This document shows, in pieces, positions 16,874 through 24,624 of a DNA stretch of 64,000 nt; position 1 is the first letter of the stretch, and each line of letters begins with the position of its first letter. The notes beneath the pieces were generated by a model, which saw only the letters and a program-made list of their open reading frames with translations, did not search any database and was not told where the DNA came from. Origin of the DNA: Lysobacterales bacterium. Its GTDB lineage: Bacteria > Pseudomonadota > Gammaproteobacteria > Xanthomonadales > Xanthomonadaceae. The DNA lies in NCBI GenBank assembly GCA_014946745.1, contig JADCRD010000001.1, forward strand, positions 2,292,427 to 2,356,426, written 5' to 3'. The translations under genes and the position numbers were made by a program.

Positions 16874-17200
16874 TCAGTCCAGCACCACGGCGTCGCCGTC
16901 GACACGCACGGCGACGGCGGACAGCGATTGCCCCTTGCAGGGCCCCGCAACGCAGGCGCCGCCAGGCAGGGCGAAACTCGCCCCGTGCGCGGCGCAAATG
17001 AGGCGGCCGCCCTCCATCAGGAACTTGCCGGGCGCCCAGTCGAGACGTCGACCTGCATGCGGACACACGTTCAGAAAGGCCTCGACGCGCTCGCCGCTGC
17101 GCACCAGCACGAGCGATTCCTCGCTGTTGTCGATCTGCGCGTCCACCGCGAGAGCTTGGGATTCGGACAGCTCGGACAACAGACACAGGCGTTGGGACAT
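16874..17200 (-). CDS. Small Rieske [2Fe-2S] protein
   Basis: 108 residues with the Rieske cluster ligands CPHAGRRLDW (about 47) and CAAHGASF (about 68). It is a soluble ferredoxin-type Rieske protein with no membrane helix. It lies convergent to the acetyltransferase and divergent from a small membrane-protein gene, with no oxygenase component nearby, so its redox partner is not evident. Confidence 0.9.
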   Translation of the reverse strand: MSQRLCLLSELSESQALAVDAQIDNSEESLVLVRSGERVEAFLNVCPHAGRRLDWAPGKFLMEGGRLICAAHGASFALPGGACVAGPCKGQSLSAVAVRVDGDAVVLD

Positions 17201-17410
17201 GGGCAGGCTCCGCGCGGGGCGCTCAAGGATACGCAGCCCACCCTCGCCACGAAACGCGAGCGATGCCGAGGCCGCCCGGACGCTCGCGCTCGAAACGCTG
17301 GCGCTCGCTGCGCCCGTTCAGCCCGCGCTTGGCTTCGCGCTTGAGACCGGAACGATCCGCCTCAATACTCGGCCGACGCCCGCAGACTGCGGACGGCCAC
17401 AGGAATCGCC

Positions 17411-17686
17411 ATGCGCCCCGCCTTCGTTCAGCTTCGTCTGCCCCGCAATCCGCTTGTGCGCCTGCTGCTGGTGGTCGCCGGGATCGCCGTGCTGTCGGTG
17501 TTCGCGCTCGCCGGGGCCGCCCTCGCCGCAGCAGCGCTCGCCGCGCTTGGGCTGCGCCAGCTGTGGTGGAAGCTGCGCGGGGCGCGCCCCGCTTCGCGCA
17601 CGCCCCGCCCTAGCGACGTGATCGAGGGCGATTTCACGGTCGTCGACAAAGTGCAGGTGCGGCTACCGCCGCAGCGCCAGAGCTGA
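17411..17686 (+). CDS. Small membrane protein of unknown function
   Basis: 91 residues: a basic N-terminus, one long hydrophobic stretch (about 16-48, Ala/Leu-rich, possibly two helices), a basic loop, then a short polar tail DVIEGDFTVVDKVQVRL. AGGA precedes the ATG by 7 bases. Tails with an IEGxFxVV motif occur in small proteobacterial membrane proteins of unknown role; I do not recognise a named family. Confidence 0.7.
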   Translation: MRPAFVQLRLPRNPLVRLLLVVAGIAVLSVFALAGAALAAAALAALGLRQLWWKLRGARPASRTPRPSDVIEGDFTVVDKVQVRLPPQRQS

Positions 17687-17852
17687 GGCAGATCCGGCCC
17701 TCTCGGCCTGCGACCCCCTGCGGGGAATTCATGCGACCGCGCGGGTCGCACCCCCCGCGACCTTCGGCTCTCACCTCCCCGCAATTGGCTCGGCTATCCT
17801 TGGGCGCTGTTCCCCGGCGCTGCGCCGGGTCGATTCCGCCGGAGCCCGCCGA

Positions 17853-18404
17853 ATGTCCCCGAACGCCTCTTCGCTGCCGCTGCGCCCGCTGCTGCTGGCT
17901 GCTTTCATCCTCGCTGCCGCTGCCTCGCGCCTGCTGCCGCACGCCTGGAACTTCACCCCGGTCGAGGCCATCGCCCTGTTCGGCGGCGCCTACTTCGCCA
18001 GCCGCTGGGCGGCATTTGCGGTGCCGCTGGGCGCCCTGCTGCTGAGCGATCTTTACATCGGCGTCTACGGCCTGATGCCGGTCGTCTACGGCTGCGTCGC
18101 CGCCTGCGTGCTGCTGGGCTTCTGGCTGCGTGATCGGGTCAGCGTGCTGCGCGTCGGCGCGGCCGGCCTCGCAGGCGCGGTGCTGTTCTTCGTGGTCACC
18201 AACTTCGCGGTCTGGGCCACCGCCGACATCCTCGGCACGCATCCCGCCTGCAGCATCGGCCTCACCGAGTGCTACGTCGCTGCCCTGCCCTTCTTCCGCG
18301 CCCAACTGCTGGGAACGGCGGTGTGGAGCCTGATCCTGTTCGGCGGCTACGCCCTGCTGCAGCAGCGCCTGCCGGCCCTGCGCGCCAGCCACGCGGCGGC
18401 CTGA
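17853..18404 (+). CDS. BtuM-like (DUF6580-type) membrane protein, possible cobalamin importer
   Basis: 183 residues, about six membrane helices. FTPVEAIALFGGAYFASR (about 34-51), LLLSDLYIGVYGLMPVVYG and FFVVTNFAVWATADILGTHP are the conserved stretches. It resembles the small ECF-S-like family that includes BtuM, a solitary vitamin B12 transporter in which a conserved Cys ligates cobalt; Cys81 here sits at a comparable place (family detail from memory). The next gene, three bases away, is a cobalamin adenosyltransferase, which supports a B12 role. No cobalamin riboswitch could be found in the leader. Function is inferred from context. Confidence 0.75.
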   Translation: MSPNASSLPLRPLLLAAFILAAAASRLLPHAWNFTPVEAIALFGGAYFASRWAAFAVPLGALLLSDLYIGVYGLMPVVYGCVAACVLLGFWLRDRVSVLRVGAAGLAGAVLFFVVTNFAVWATADILGTHPACSIGLTECYVAALPFFRAQLLGTAVWSLILFGGYALLQQRLPALRASHAAA

Positions 18405-18407
18405 GCC

Positions 18408-18962
18408 ATGGGCAATCGACTCTCAAAGATCTACACGCGCACCGGCGACGACGGCAGCACAGGCCTCGGTGACGGCAGCCGCGTGTCCAAAGACTCCGCC
18501 CGCGTCACCGCATACGGCACGGTCGACGAGCTCAACTCCTGCATCGGCGTGCTGCTGGCGCAGGAGCTGCCGGACGCGATTCGCGAGCCACTGGTCTCGA
18601 TCCAGCACCAGCTCTTCGACCTGGGCGGCGAGCTCTGCATCCCCGGCCATGCCGCGATGCAGGATGCCGACATCGAGCGCCTCGAAGGCATCCTCGACGG
18701 GCTCAACGCCGACCTGCCGCCGCTCAAGGATTTCATCCTGCCCGGCGGCGGCGCGCCGGCGGCGCACTGCCATGTCGCTCGCACCGTCTGTCGCCGCGCT
18801 GAGCGCGAGGTCGTCACCCTCGGGCATCACGATGCGGTGCGTCCACAGGCGATCCGCTATCTCAACCGGCTGTCGGACCTGCTGTTCGTGATGGCACGCG
18901 TGCTTGCACGCGCCTCCGGCCACGGCGAAGTGCTGTGGAACCACGAGCGGCGCAAGGGCTGA
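18408..18962 (+). CDS. Cob(I)alamin adenosyltransferase, PduO type
   Basis: 184 residues. Transfers the adenosyl group of ATP to cob(I)alamin to give adenosylcobalamin. Signatures: N-terminal KIYTRTGDDGSTGLGDGSRVSK ATP-binding segment, AYGTVDELNSCIG, LPGGGAPAAHCHVARTVCRRAER, and the C-terminal YLNRLSDLLFVMAR. The length is normal for bacterial PduO/MMAB. It sits directly after the BtuM-like gene and about 35 bp before the HDAC-family gene. Confidence 0.95.
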   Translation: MGNRLSKIYTRTGDDGSTGLGDGSRVSKDSARVTAYGTVDELNSCIGVLLAQELPDAIREPLVSIQHQLFDLGGELCIPGHAAMQDADIERLEGILDGLNADLPPLKDFILPGGGAPAAHCHVARTVCRRAEREVVTLGHHDAVRPQAIRYLNRLSDLLFVMARVLARASGHGEVLWNHERRKG

Positions 18963-18997
18963 CGTTCGTCACTGATCCCCATCGAGGACTCGCGCGG

Positions 18998-19933
18998 ATG
19001 CTGCTGTTCACCCACCCCGTCTGCATCCGCCACAGCGCGGGTCCTGGCCACCCCGAATCGCCGCAGCGGCTCGCTTCCGTGCTGCAGGCTTTGCACGGTA
19101 TCGACGACCTGCCGATCGACTGGCGCGAGGCGCCGCGCGCAACGCGCGAACAGTTGCTGCGGGCGCATACGCCCGAGCTGGTCGCCAGCATTCTGGATGT
19201 CGCCATCGAGCATCAGCACCGCATCGACGAAGACACCGCGATGAACGCGGATTCGCCCGAGGCCGCGCGCCATGCCGCCGGCGCCGTCGTAGCCGCCATC
19301 GACGCGGTGATGGCCGGCGAGGCCAAGCGCGCCTTCTGCGCGGTGCGCCCGCCGGGCCACCACGCGACGCGCGCCCAGGCCATGGGTTTCTGCCTGTTCA
19401 ACTCAGTGGCCGTAGGCGCCGCGCATGCGCTTGCCGAGCACGGCCTCCAGCGCGTCGCGATCATCGATTTCGACGTGCACCACGGCAACGGCAGCCAGGA
19501 CATTTTCTGGAACGATCCGCGGGTGATGTACCTGTCCAGCCACCAGACGCCGCTGTATCCCTACAGCGGCGCGATGGACGAGCGCGGTGCCGGCAACATT
19601 CTCAACCTGCCGCTGCCCGAGGGCGCCGGCGGCCAGGAGCTGCGTGAGGTCTATCGCGTCCACGCCCTGCCCGCCCTGCACGCCTTCAAGCCCGAGCTGG
19701 TGCTGGTCTCAGCGGGCTTCGACGGGCATCGGCTCGATCCGCTGGCCGGCTTGAACCTCGAAGCCGCCGACTACGCCTGGCTGACCGAAGAGCTGATCGA
19801 TCTCGCCGACCGCCACGCCGAGGGGCGGCTGGTGTCGGCCTTGGAGGGCGGCTACAGCCTGACCGCGCTGCGCGAGTGCAGCCTGGCCCACGTGCGCGCC
19901 TTGGCCGAGGCGGATCTCGCCGCCACCGCGTGA
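18998..19933 (+). CDS. HDAC-superfamily deacetylase
   Basis: 311 residues. Class II-like histone deacetylase/acetylpolyamine amidohydrolase fold with all catalytic elements: RPPGHHA (His pair about 128-129), DFDVHHGNGSQ zinc ligands (about 160), SAGFDGHRLDPL (Asp ligand about 246) and EGGY near the C-terminus. The ATG at 18998 follows GAGGA by 10 bases. Its TGA overlaps the GTG start of amgK (GTGA), so translation is coupled to a peptidoglycan-recycling kinase. Bacterial members deacetylate polyamines, acetoin-pathway proteins or other small amides; the substrate here is unknown. Confidence 0.93.
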   Translation: MLLFTHPVCIRHSAGPGHPESPQRLASVLQALHGIDDLPIDWREAPRATREQLLRAHTPELVASILDVAIEHQHRIDEDTAMNADSPEAARHAAGAVVAAIDAVMAGEAKRAFCAVRPPGHHATRAQAMGFCLFNSVAVGAAHALAEHGLQRVAIIDFDVHHGNGSQDIFWNDPRVMYLSSHQTPLYPYSGAMDERGAGNILNLPLPEGAGGQELREVYRVHALPALHAFKPELVLVSAGFDGHRLDPLAGLNLEAADYAWLTEELIDLADRHAEGRLVSALEGGYSLTALRECSLAHVRALAEADLAATA

Positions 19934-20958
19934 GCGCAGTCGTCGCGCCCACGGTTCCCAGCGATCCGCGCGCCATCGAGGCGCTGGCCTGGGCCTGCGC
20001 GCAGCTCGATCGCACCGGCCTGGGCCTGGCCCCCGCGGCCAGCGACGCCAGCTTCCGCCGCTACCTGCGGCTCGACGGCGCGCCCGAGCTGCTGCTGATG
20101 GATTCGCCGCCCGCGCAGGTGCCGCTGCAGCCCTGGCTGGAAGTCGGCGCGCTGATCGGCGGCGCTGGCCTGCGCGTGCCCCGTGTCGTTGCCGCCGACG
20201 CCGAGCGCGGTTTCGCCCTGATCGAGCATCTCGGCGACGCGCTCTATCAGCACCGTCTCGATGCCGACAGCGCCAGTGCCCTGTATGGCCGCGCGATGGA
20301 GGCCCTGCTGCGCCTGCAGACCCTGCCCGCCGGGGCGGTGCCGCCCTACGAACATGCCCGCTTCGAGATGGAGCTGGAGCTGATGCCGGAGTGGTTCCTG
20401 CGTCGGCATCTGGGCATCGCGCTGGAGTGCGAGCAATGGGACCCGATCGAATCGGCCTTCCGCCTGCTGCTCGACAGCGCGATGGCGCAGCCGCGGGTGT
20501 TCGTCCACCGCGACTACCACAGCCGCAATCTGCTCGACTGCGCGCCCGGCCCCGGCATCATCGACTTCCAGGACGCGCTCGACGGCCCGCTGACCTACGA
20601 CCTCGTCTCGCTGCTGCGCGACTGCTACCTGCGCTGGGACGAGGCCCGCGTGCAGACCTGGGCCGAGGACTTCCGCCGCGAACTGGTGCGCGCCGGGCGC
20701 ATTGCCGACGCGCCGCAGCGTTTCTTCCGCGCCCTCGACCTGATGGGCCTGCAGCGCCATCTGAAGGTGCTGGGCATCTTCTGCCGCCTGCACTACCGCG
20801 ACGGCAAGGCCGGCTACCTCGCTGACCTGCCGCGCGTGCTCGGCTACGTGCTCGACATCGCCGCACGCTATCCCGAACTGGCCGATTTCCGCGCCCTGAT
20901 GCTGCGCTTCACCGAAGGCCGCGATGTGACCCGGCCGCGCGAAGTCGCGCCGGCATGA
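19930..20958 (+). CDS. amgK: N-acetylmuramate/N-acetylglucosamine anomeric kinase
   Basis: 342 residues, GTG start overlapping the previous stop. Aminoglycoside-phosphotransferase fold: SDASFRRYLRL (nucleotide-binding strand), the Brenner-type catalytic loop VHRDYHSRNLL (about 193), and IDFQDALDGPLTYDLVSLLRD with the metal-binding Asp. It matches AmgK, which phosphorylates recycled MurNAc at C1 in bacteria that bypass MurQ. The downstream partner MurU overlaps by 4 bp, which makes the assignment firm. Confidence 0.94.
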   Translation: MSAVVAPTVPSDPRAIEALAWACAQLDRTGLGLAPAASDASFRRYLRLDGAPELLLMDSPPAQVPLQPWLEVGALIGGAGLRVPRVVAADAERGFALIEHLGDALYQHRLDADSASALYGRAMEALLRLQTLPAGAVPPYEHARFEMELELMPEWFLRRHLGIALECEQWDPIESAFRLLLDSAMAQPRVFVHRDYHSRNLLDCAPGPGIIDFQDALDGPLTYDLVSLLRDCYLRWDEARVQTWAEDFRRELVRAGRIADAPQRFFRALDLMGLQRHLKVLGIFCRLHYRDGKAGYLADLPRVLGYVLDIAARYPELADFRALMLRFTEGRDVTRPREVAPA

Positions 20959-21674
20959 GCGCGGTCGAAGTCGCCTTGGTCCTCGCCGCCGGCCGCGGCG
21001 AGCGCATGCGCCCGCTCACCGACGTCACGCCCAAACCGCTGCTGCAGGTCGGCGGCAAGCGCCTGATCGAATGGCATCTCGACGCGCTGGCGAACGCCGG
21101 CGTGCGGCGCGTGGTGATCAACACCGCGCATCTCGCCGACTGCTTCGAGCCAGCGCTGGGCGACGGCGCGCGCTTCGGGCTGTCGATCCGCTACAGCCGC
21201 GAGGCCGAGCGGCTGGAGACCGGCGGCGGCTTGCTGAACGCCCTGCCCCTGCTCGACGCGCCGCGCTTCCTGCTGGTCAACGGCGACGTGTTCTGCGACG
21301 TCGACTACGCCCGCTTCGCGCTGGGGGCGAACGATTTCGCCCAGCTGCTGATGGTCGACAATCCGCCGCAGCACCCGCACGGTGATTTCCACCTCGACGG
21401 CGCGCGGCTGCGCAGCGAAGGCGCGCCGCGCCTCACCTATGCCGGCATCGGCCTGTTCGACGCCCGCCTGTTGGAAGCTTGGCGCGAAGTCATCGGCGAC
21501 AGCGAGGACAGCCGCCGCAGCCCGCCCCGCTTCGGCCTCGCTCCGCTGCTGCGCGCAGCGATGAGTGCCGATCGCATCGCCGGGCTCAAGCACACCGGCG
21601 CCTGGGAAGATGTCGGCACGCCGGAACGGCTGGCGGCGCTGGATGGGCGATTGCAGGCGCACACCCACCGCTGA
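20955..21674 (+). CDS. murU: N-acetylmuramate 1-phosphate uridylyltransferase
   Basis: 239 residues. Nucleotidyltransferase with LVLAAGRGERMRPLTDVTPKPLL at the N-terminus, LVNGDVFCDVDY metal-binding Asp (about 110) and a C-terminal WEDVGTPERL. Converts MurNAc-1-P to UDP-MurNAc, feeding cell-wall synthesis without the fosfomycin-sensitive MurA step. The ATG overlaps the AmgK stop by 4 bp. Confidence 0.95.
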   Translation: MSAVEVALVLAAGRGERMRPLTDVTPKPLLQVGGKRLIEWHLDALANAGVRRVVINTAHLADCFEPALGDGARFGLSIRYSREAERLETGGGLLNALPLLDAPRFLLVNGDVFCDVDYARFALGANDFAQLLMVDNPPQHPHGDFHLDGARLRSEGAPRLTYAGIGLFDARLLEAWREVIGDSEDSRRSPPRFGLAPLLRAAMSADRIAGLKHTGAWEDVGTPERLAALDGRLQAHTHR

Positions 21675-21745
21675 GCGCGCAGCCCCCGCGCTTCCGCTAA
21701 AGTCGGCGCGCGGCGAATGGCGCCGCTGGATTGTTCGGGGGCGGC

Positions 21746-22144
21746 ATGAGCTTCATCAGTGAATTCAAGGCCTTTGCCATGCGTGGCAACGTCGTCGACC
21801 TGGCGGTGGGCGTGGTCATCGGCGCGGCCTTCGGCAAGATCGTCGGCTCGCTGGTCGACGGCATCATCATGCCGCTGATCGGCCTGATCATCGGCGGCGT
21901 CAACTTCTCCGATCTTGCCATCACGCTGAAGGAAGGCGCTGAGGGCGTGGAGCCGGTGCTGTTCAAGTACGGCGCCTTCCTGCAGACGGTGGTCGACTTC
22001 ACCATCATCGCGTTCGCGATCTTCATGGTGATCAAGCTGATGAACCGCCTGCAGCGCAAGAAGGAAGAGGCGCCCGCCGCGCCACCAGCGCCGCCGGAAG
22101 ACGTGCTTCTGCTGCGCGAAATCCGCGACCTGTTGAAGAAGTGA
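21746..22144 (+). CDS. mscL: Large-conductance mechanosensitive channel
   Basis: 132 residues. [20 protein letters not shown] amphipathic N-terminus, TM1 with [20 protein letters not shown], periplasmic loop about 45-70, TM2 (about 73-97), then the cytoplasmic helix [20 protein letters not shown]. Homopentameric inner-membrane channel opened by membrane tension. GGGGGCGGC precedes the ATG. A strong intrinsic terminator follows directly. Confidence 0.97.
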   Translation: MSFISEFKAFAMRGNVVDLAVGVVIGAAFGKIVGSLVDGIIMPLIGLIIGGVNFSDLAITLKEGAEGVEPVLFKYGAFLQTVVDFTIIAFAIFMVIKLMNRLQRKKEEAPAAPPAPPEDVLLLREIRDLLKK

Positions 22145-22151
22145 TCCTGCC

Positions 22152-22182
22152 GGCCGGGCGCGCCACCCGCGCCCGGCCTTTT
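22152..22182 (+). terminator. Intrinsic terminator after mscL
   Basis: Perfect 11-bp stem GGCCGGGCGCG/CGCGCCCGGCC with a CCACC loop, followed by TTTT, 7 bp past the mscL stop. Confidence 0.92.
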
Positions 22183-22247
22183 CGCACATGCCAAGGCTCA
22201 CCTGCGCTGGCAGTGTTGCAGCACGCCGCCACTGCCGGAACGTTCCT

Positions 22248-23663
22248 ATGCGCCTGCGCGCCAGCCTGCTTGCTGCCACCTTCGCGCTGACTGCGCATGC
22301 CGCTGAACCGCTTGCACCGACGCCGACCCCGCTGGCAGCCGACAGCCTGCAGAACGCCGCCGCCCTGCGCGACCAGCATGTCGAAGCCGGCGCGGCCTAC
22401 GCCATCGTCGAATCGCTGACCACCGAGGTCGGCCCGCGCATGGCGGGCACTCCGGCCGATGCCCGCGCCGTCGAATGGGCACAGCAGAAGTTCAAGGCGC
22501 TGGGCTTCGATGAGGTGCGCATCGAGCCGTTCAAGTTCCCCTACTGGCGGCGCGGGCACGAGCGCGGCGAGGTGCTGGCGCCGTTTCCGCAGCCGCTGGC
22601 GATTACCGCTCTCGGCGGCAGCATCGGCACTGGCGGAGCGCCGCTGGAGGCCGAGATCCTCGCCTTCGACAGCATTGCCGCGCTGCAGGCCGCACCCGAG
22701 GGGGCGGCCGCAGGCAGGATCGTCTTCATCACCCAGCGCACCCAGCGCGCGCGCGACGGCCGCGGCTATGGGCTCAGCGTGATCGGCCGCAGCTCGGGCG
22801 CGGTCGAGGCGGCGAAAAAGGGCGCGGTGGGCCTGATCATCCGTTCGATCAGCACCAATACCGATCGCTTCCCGCACACCGGCATCATGCGCTACGCCGA
22901 CGGGGTGAATCAGATCCCCGCGGCGGCGGTTTCCAACCCCGACGCCGACCTGCTGACGCGCATGCTGGAGCGCGGCCAACCGGTGCGCATCCGCCTCGAC
23001 ATCGACGCCGAGAACCGCGGCGAGGCGACCAGCTACAACGTGATCGGCGACATCCGCGGGCGCGAGCGGCCGGACGAGGTCGTGGTGATCGGCGGCCATC
23101 TCGATTCCTGGGACCTCGGCACCGGCGCGCTTGATGATGGCGCCGGCGTCGGCATCACGATGGCGGCGGGCGCCGCCCTGCTGAAGCTTGAGCAGCGTCC
23201 GCTCCGCACCGTGCGGGTGATCGCCTGGGGCAATGAGGAGCAGGGCCTGATCGGCGCGCGCGCCTACGCCGCGCTGCACGCCGAGCAGATGGCGAATCAC
23301 GTGATCGGCGCCGAGAGCGATTTCGGCGCGGGCCGCATCTACGCGCTGCGCGCCGGTGTTGAGCCGGCGTACTGGCCGCTGCTGGAGCAGATCGCCGGGG
23401 TGCTGACGCCGCTCGGCATTCCTTTCGAGCGCGAGGGCGGCGGCCCCGGACCGGACATCGGCCCGCTGGTGCAGCGCGGTGTGCCCTGGGCGCAGCTGGC
23501 GCAGGACGGCATGGACTACTTCGACTACCACCACACCGCCAACGACACGCTGGACAAGATCGACAGCGAGGCGCTCGACCAGCAGGCGCGCGCCTACGCG
23601 GTGTTCGCCTATCTGGCGGCCGAGGCCGAGGGCGGCTTTGGCAGAGCGCGCAAGCAGCCCTGA
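22248..23663 (+). CDS. Exported M28-family zinc peptidase
   Basis: 471 residues with a signal peptide (MRLRASLLAATFALTAHA). PA-like insert domain in the first half, then the M28 di-zinc site: GGHLDSWDLGTGALDDGAG (His and bridging Asp, about 282-300), WGNEEQGL (catalytic Glu pair), ESDFG and a late YHHTANDT His. Resembles plasma glutamate carboxypeptidase/aminopeptidase-type exported enzymes that trim dipeptides and N-termini. The ATG at 22248 gives the signal peptide. Monocistronic between the mscL terminator and a heptamer-repeat region. Confidence 0.93.
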   Translation: MRLRASLLAATFALTAHAAEPLAPTPTPLAADSLQNAAALRDQHVEAGAAYAIVESLTTEVGPRMAGTPADARAVEWAQQKFKALGFDEVRIEPFKFPYWRRGHERGEVLAPFPQPLAITALGGSIGTGGAPLEAEILAFDSIAALQAAPEGAAAGRIVFITQRTQRARDGRGYGLSVIGRSSGAVEAAKKGAVGLIIRSISTNTDRFPHTGIMRYADGVNQIPAAAVSNPDADLLTRMLERGQPVRIRLDIDAENRGEATSYNVIGDIRGRERPDEVVVIGGHLDSWDLGTGALDDGAGVGITMAAGAALLKLEQRPLRTVRVIAWGNEEQGLIGARAYAALHAEQMANHVIGAESDFGAGRIYALRAGVEPAYWPLLEQIAGVLTPLGIPFEREGGGPGPDIGPLVQRGVPWAQLAQDGMDYFDYHHTANDTLDKIDSEALDQQARAYAVFAYLAAEAEGGFGRARKQP

Positions 23664-24037
23664 GGGGTTTGCGCTTTGGGCTTTGGGCTGTGGAGTTCGG
23701 AGTTCGGAGTTCGGAGTTAGAGGTTCAGGGTTCGAGGTTCGGGAGGCGGTGAGCGGCGTTTGCCGGCGGGATCCGCGTCCGCCTCCGCTCAACGCTTCGC
23801 CCCGCGCTGGTGCTGAGGCCGTTGTCCCCTCTGTCCTTTTCGGAAGCGGAGCAGCGCTTCGGCAAAAGGCGACAGCGCGCCCCTTTCGCTTCGCCTCCGA
23901 ACAGCGGAGAAGCGTTGGCAGCGATGCCCTACCGCAGTGAGCCGAGGCATGAGTCCGCTTGACTTGCGGGTTCGGCAGACGAGTGGGCAAAGAGCGGGGC
24001 ACCCCGGAAACCCACGGTACGCAGTGCCGGCTGACCG
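23664..24037. other. Gap with degenerate heptamer repeats
   Basis: 374 bp between the M28 gene and the convergent lipocalin-like gene. The first 80 bp hold heptamer repeats (see 23670-23745); the rest shows no gene, hairpin or promoter that I can support. Confidence 0.6.
23670..23745 (+). repeat. Degenerate GGAGTTC/GGGTTC heptamer array
   Basis: CTTTGGG twice, then GGAGTTC three times in register, then GGAGTTA, GAGGTTC, AGGGTTC, GAGGTTC. It starts within 10 bp of the M28 stop, in the same position relative to a stop codon as the GGGATTC arrays after ubiE and E2. Confidence 0.75.
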
Positions 24038-24520
24038 TCAGCGCCGGTACTCCGCCGAGGCGGCGAGCTCTTCCTCGCCCTGCGGCGAGGTGGTGTAGAG
24101 GCGCAACTCGAGATGGGCCGCTGCGGGGCAGTCGAGTTCGAGGCGCCAGGTCCACGCACCGCTGTCGGCCTCGGGGCCTTGACCACTCAAACGCAGCAAG
24201 CCGCTCTCATCCAGCCATCCGCGAAGGGCCAGCACCTCATCGCCGCCGATCGCGCCGCCGACGCCGCTGTCCATCCACGCACCGCTGGCGCGACGGCTGC
24301 CCGGATCGATCGCCAGCAGCAGATGCCCCTCGCGGATGCGGTCTTCGAAGGTCCATACGTAGCGCAGGCGGGCGCGCGAAGGTGCTCCTGCCTCCACGCA
24401 GCGCAGCCACGCGCTGGAGGTGTGCTCGGGCTGGGCGGCATGGCCGGCATGGAGGCGAGTCACGCCCACCCAGTCACCGCGCAGCGTTGCCAGCAGGTCG
24501 AGTGCAGGGCTTGCGTCCAT
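24038..24520 (-). CDS. DUF1579-like lipocalin-type protein
   Basis: 160 residues from the ATG at 24520. Alternating polar/hydrophobic strands (LATLRGDWVGVTRLH, RLRYVWTFEDRIREGHLLLAID, SGAWTWRLEL) suggest a small beta-barrel like the DUF1579 ligand-binding-type family. No signal peptide from this start. An upstream in-frame ATG at 24598 would add 26 residues of low-complexity Arg/Ala sequence and is less likely. Function unknown; the aminotransferase gene upstream ends about 100 bp away in the same direction. Confidence 0.7.
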   Translation of the reverse strand: MDASPALDLLATLRGDWVGVTRLHAGHAAQPEHTSSAWLRCVEAGAPSRARLRYVWTFEDRIREGHLLLAIDPGSRRASGAWMDSGVGGAIGGDEVLALRGWLDESGLLRLSGQGPEADSGAWTWRLELDCPAAAHLELRLYTTSPQGEEELAASAEYRR

Positions 24521-24624
24521 CCGGCGGTCCGCCTCAGGTGATCGGAACGAGCCGCATGCTGGCGCGGGCCGTGCGCTGCGTCGCGTGACGGGCGTCACGC
24601 CCGTGTGGGAAGCCCGCCGCCTCG

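Noticed and set aside
17687-17852. Cobalamin riboswitch upstream of the BtuM-like gene
   Set aside because: No B12-box-like GCCACTG or related conserved core was found in the leader.
22032-24155. 707-codon minus-strand frame over mscL's end and the M28 gene
   Set aside because: Shadow of two well-supported genes; the extra part crosses a heptamer repeat.
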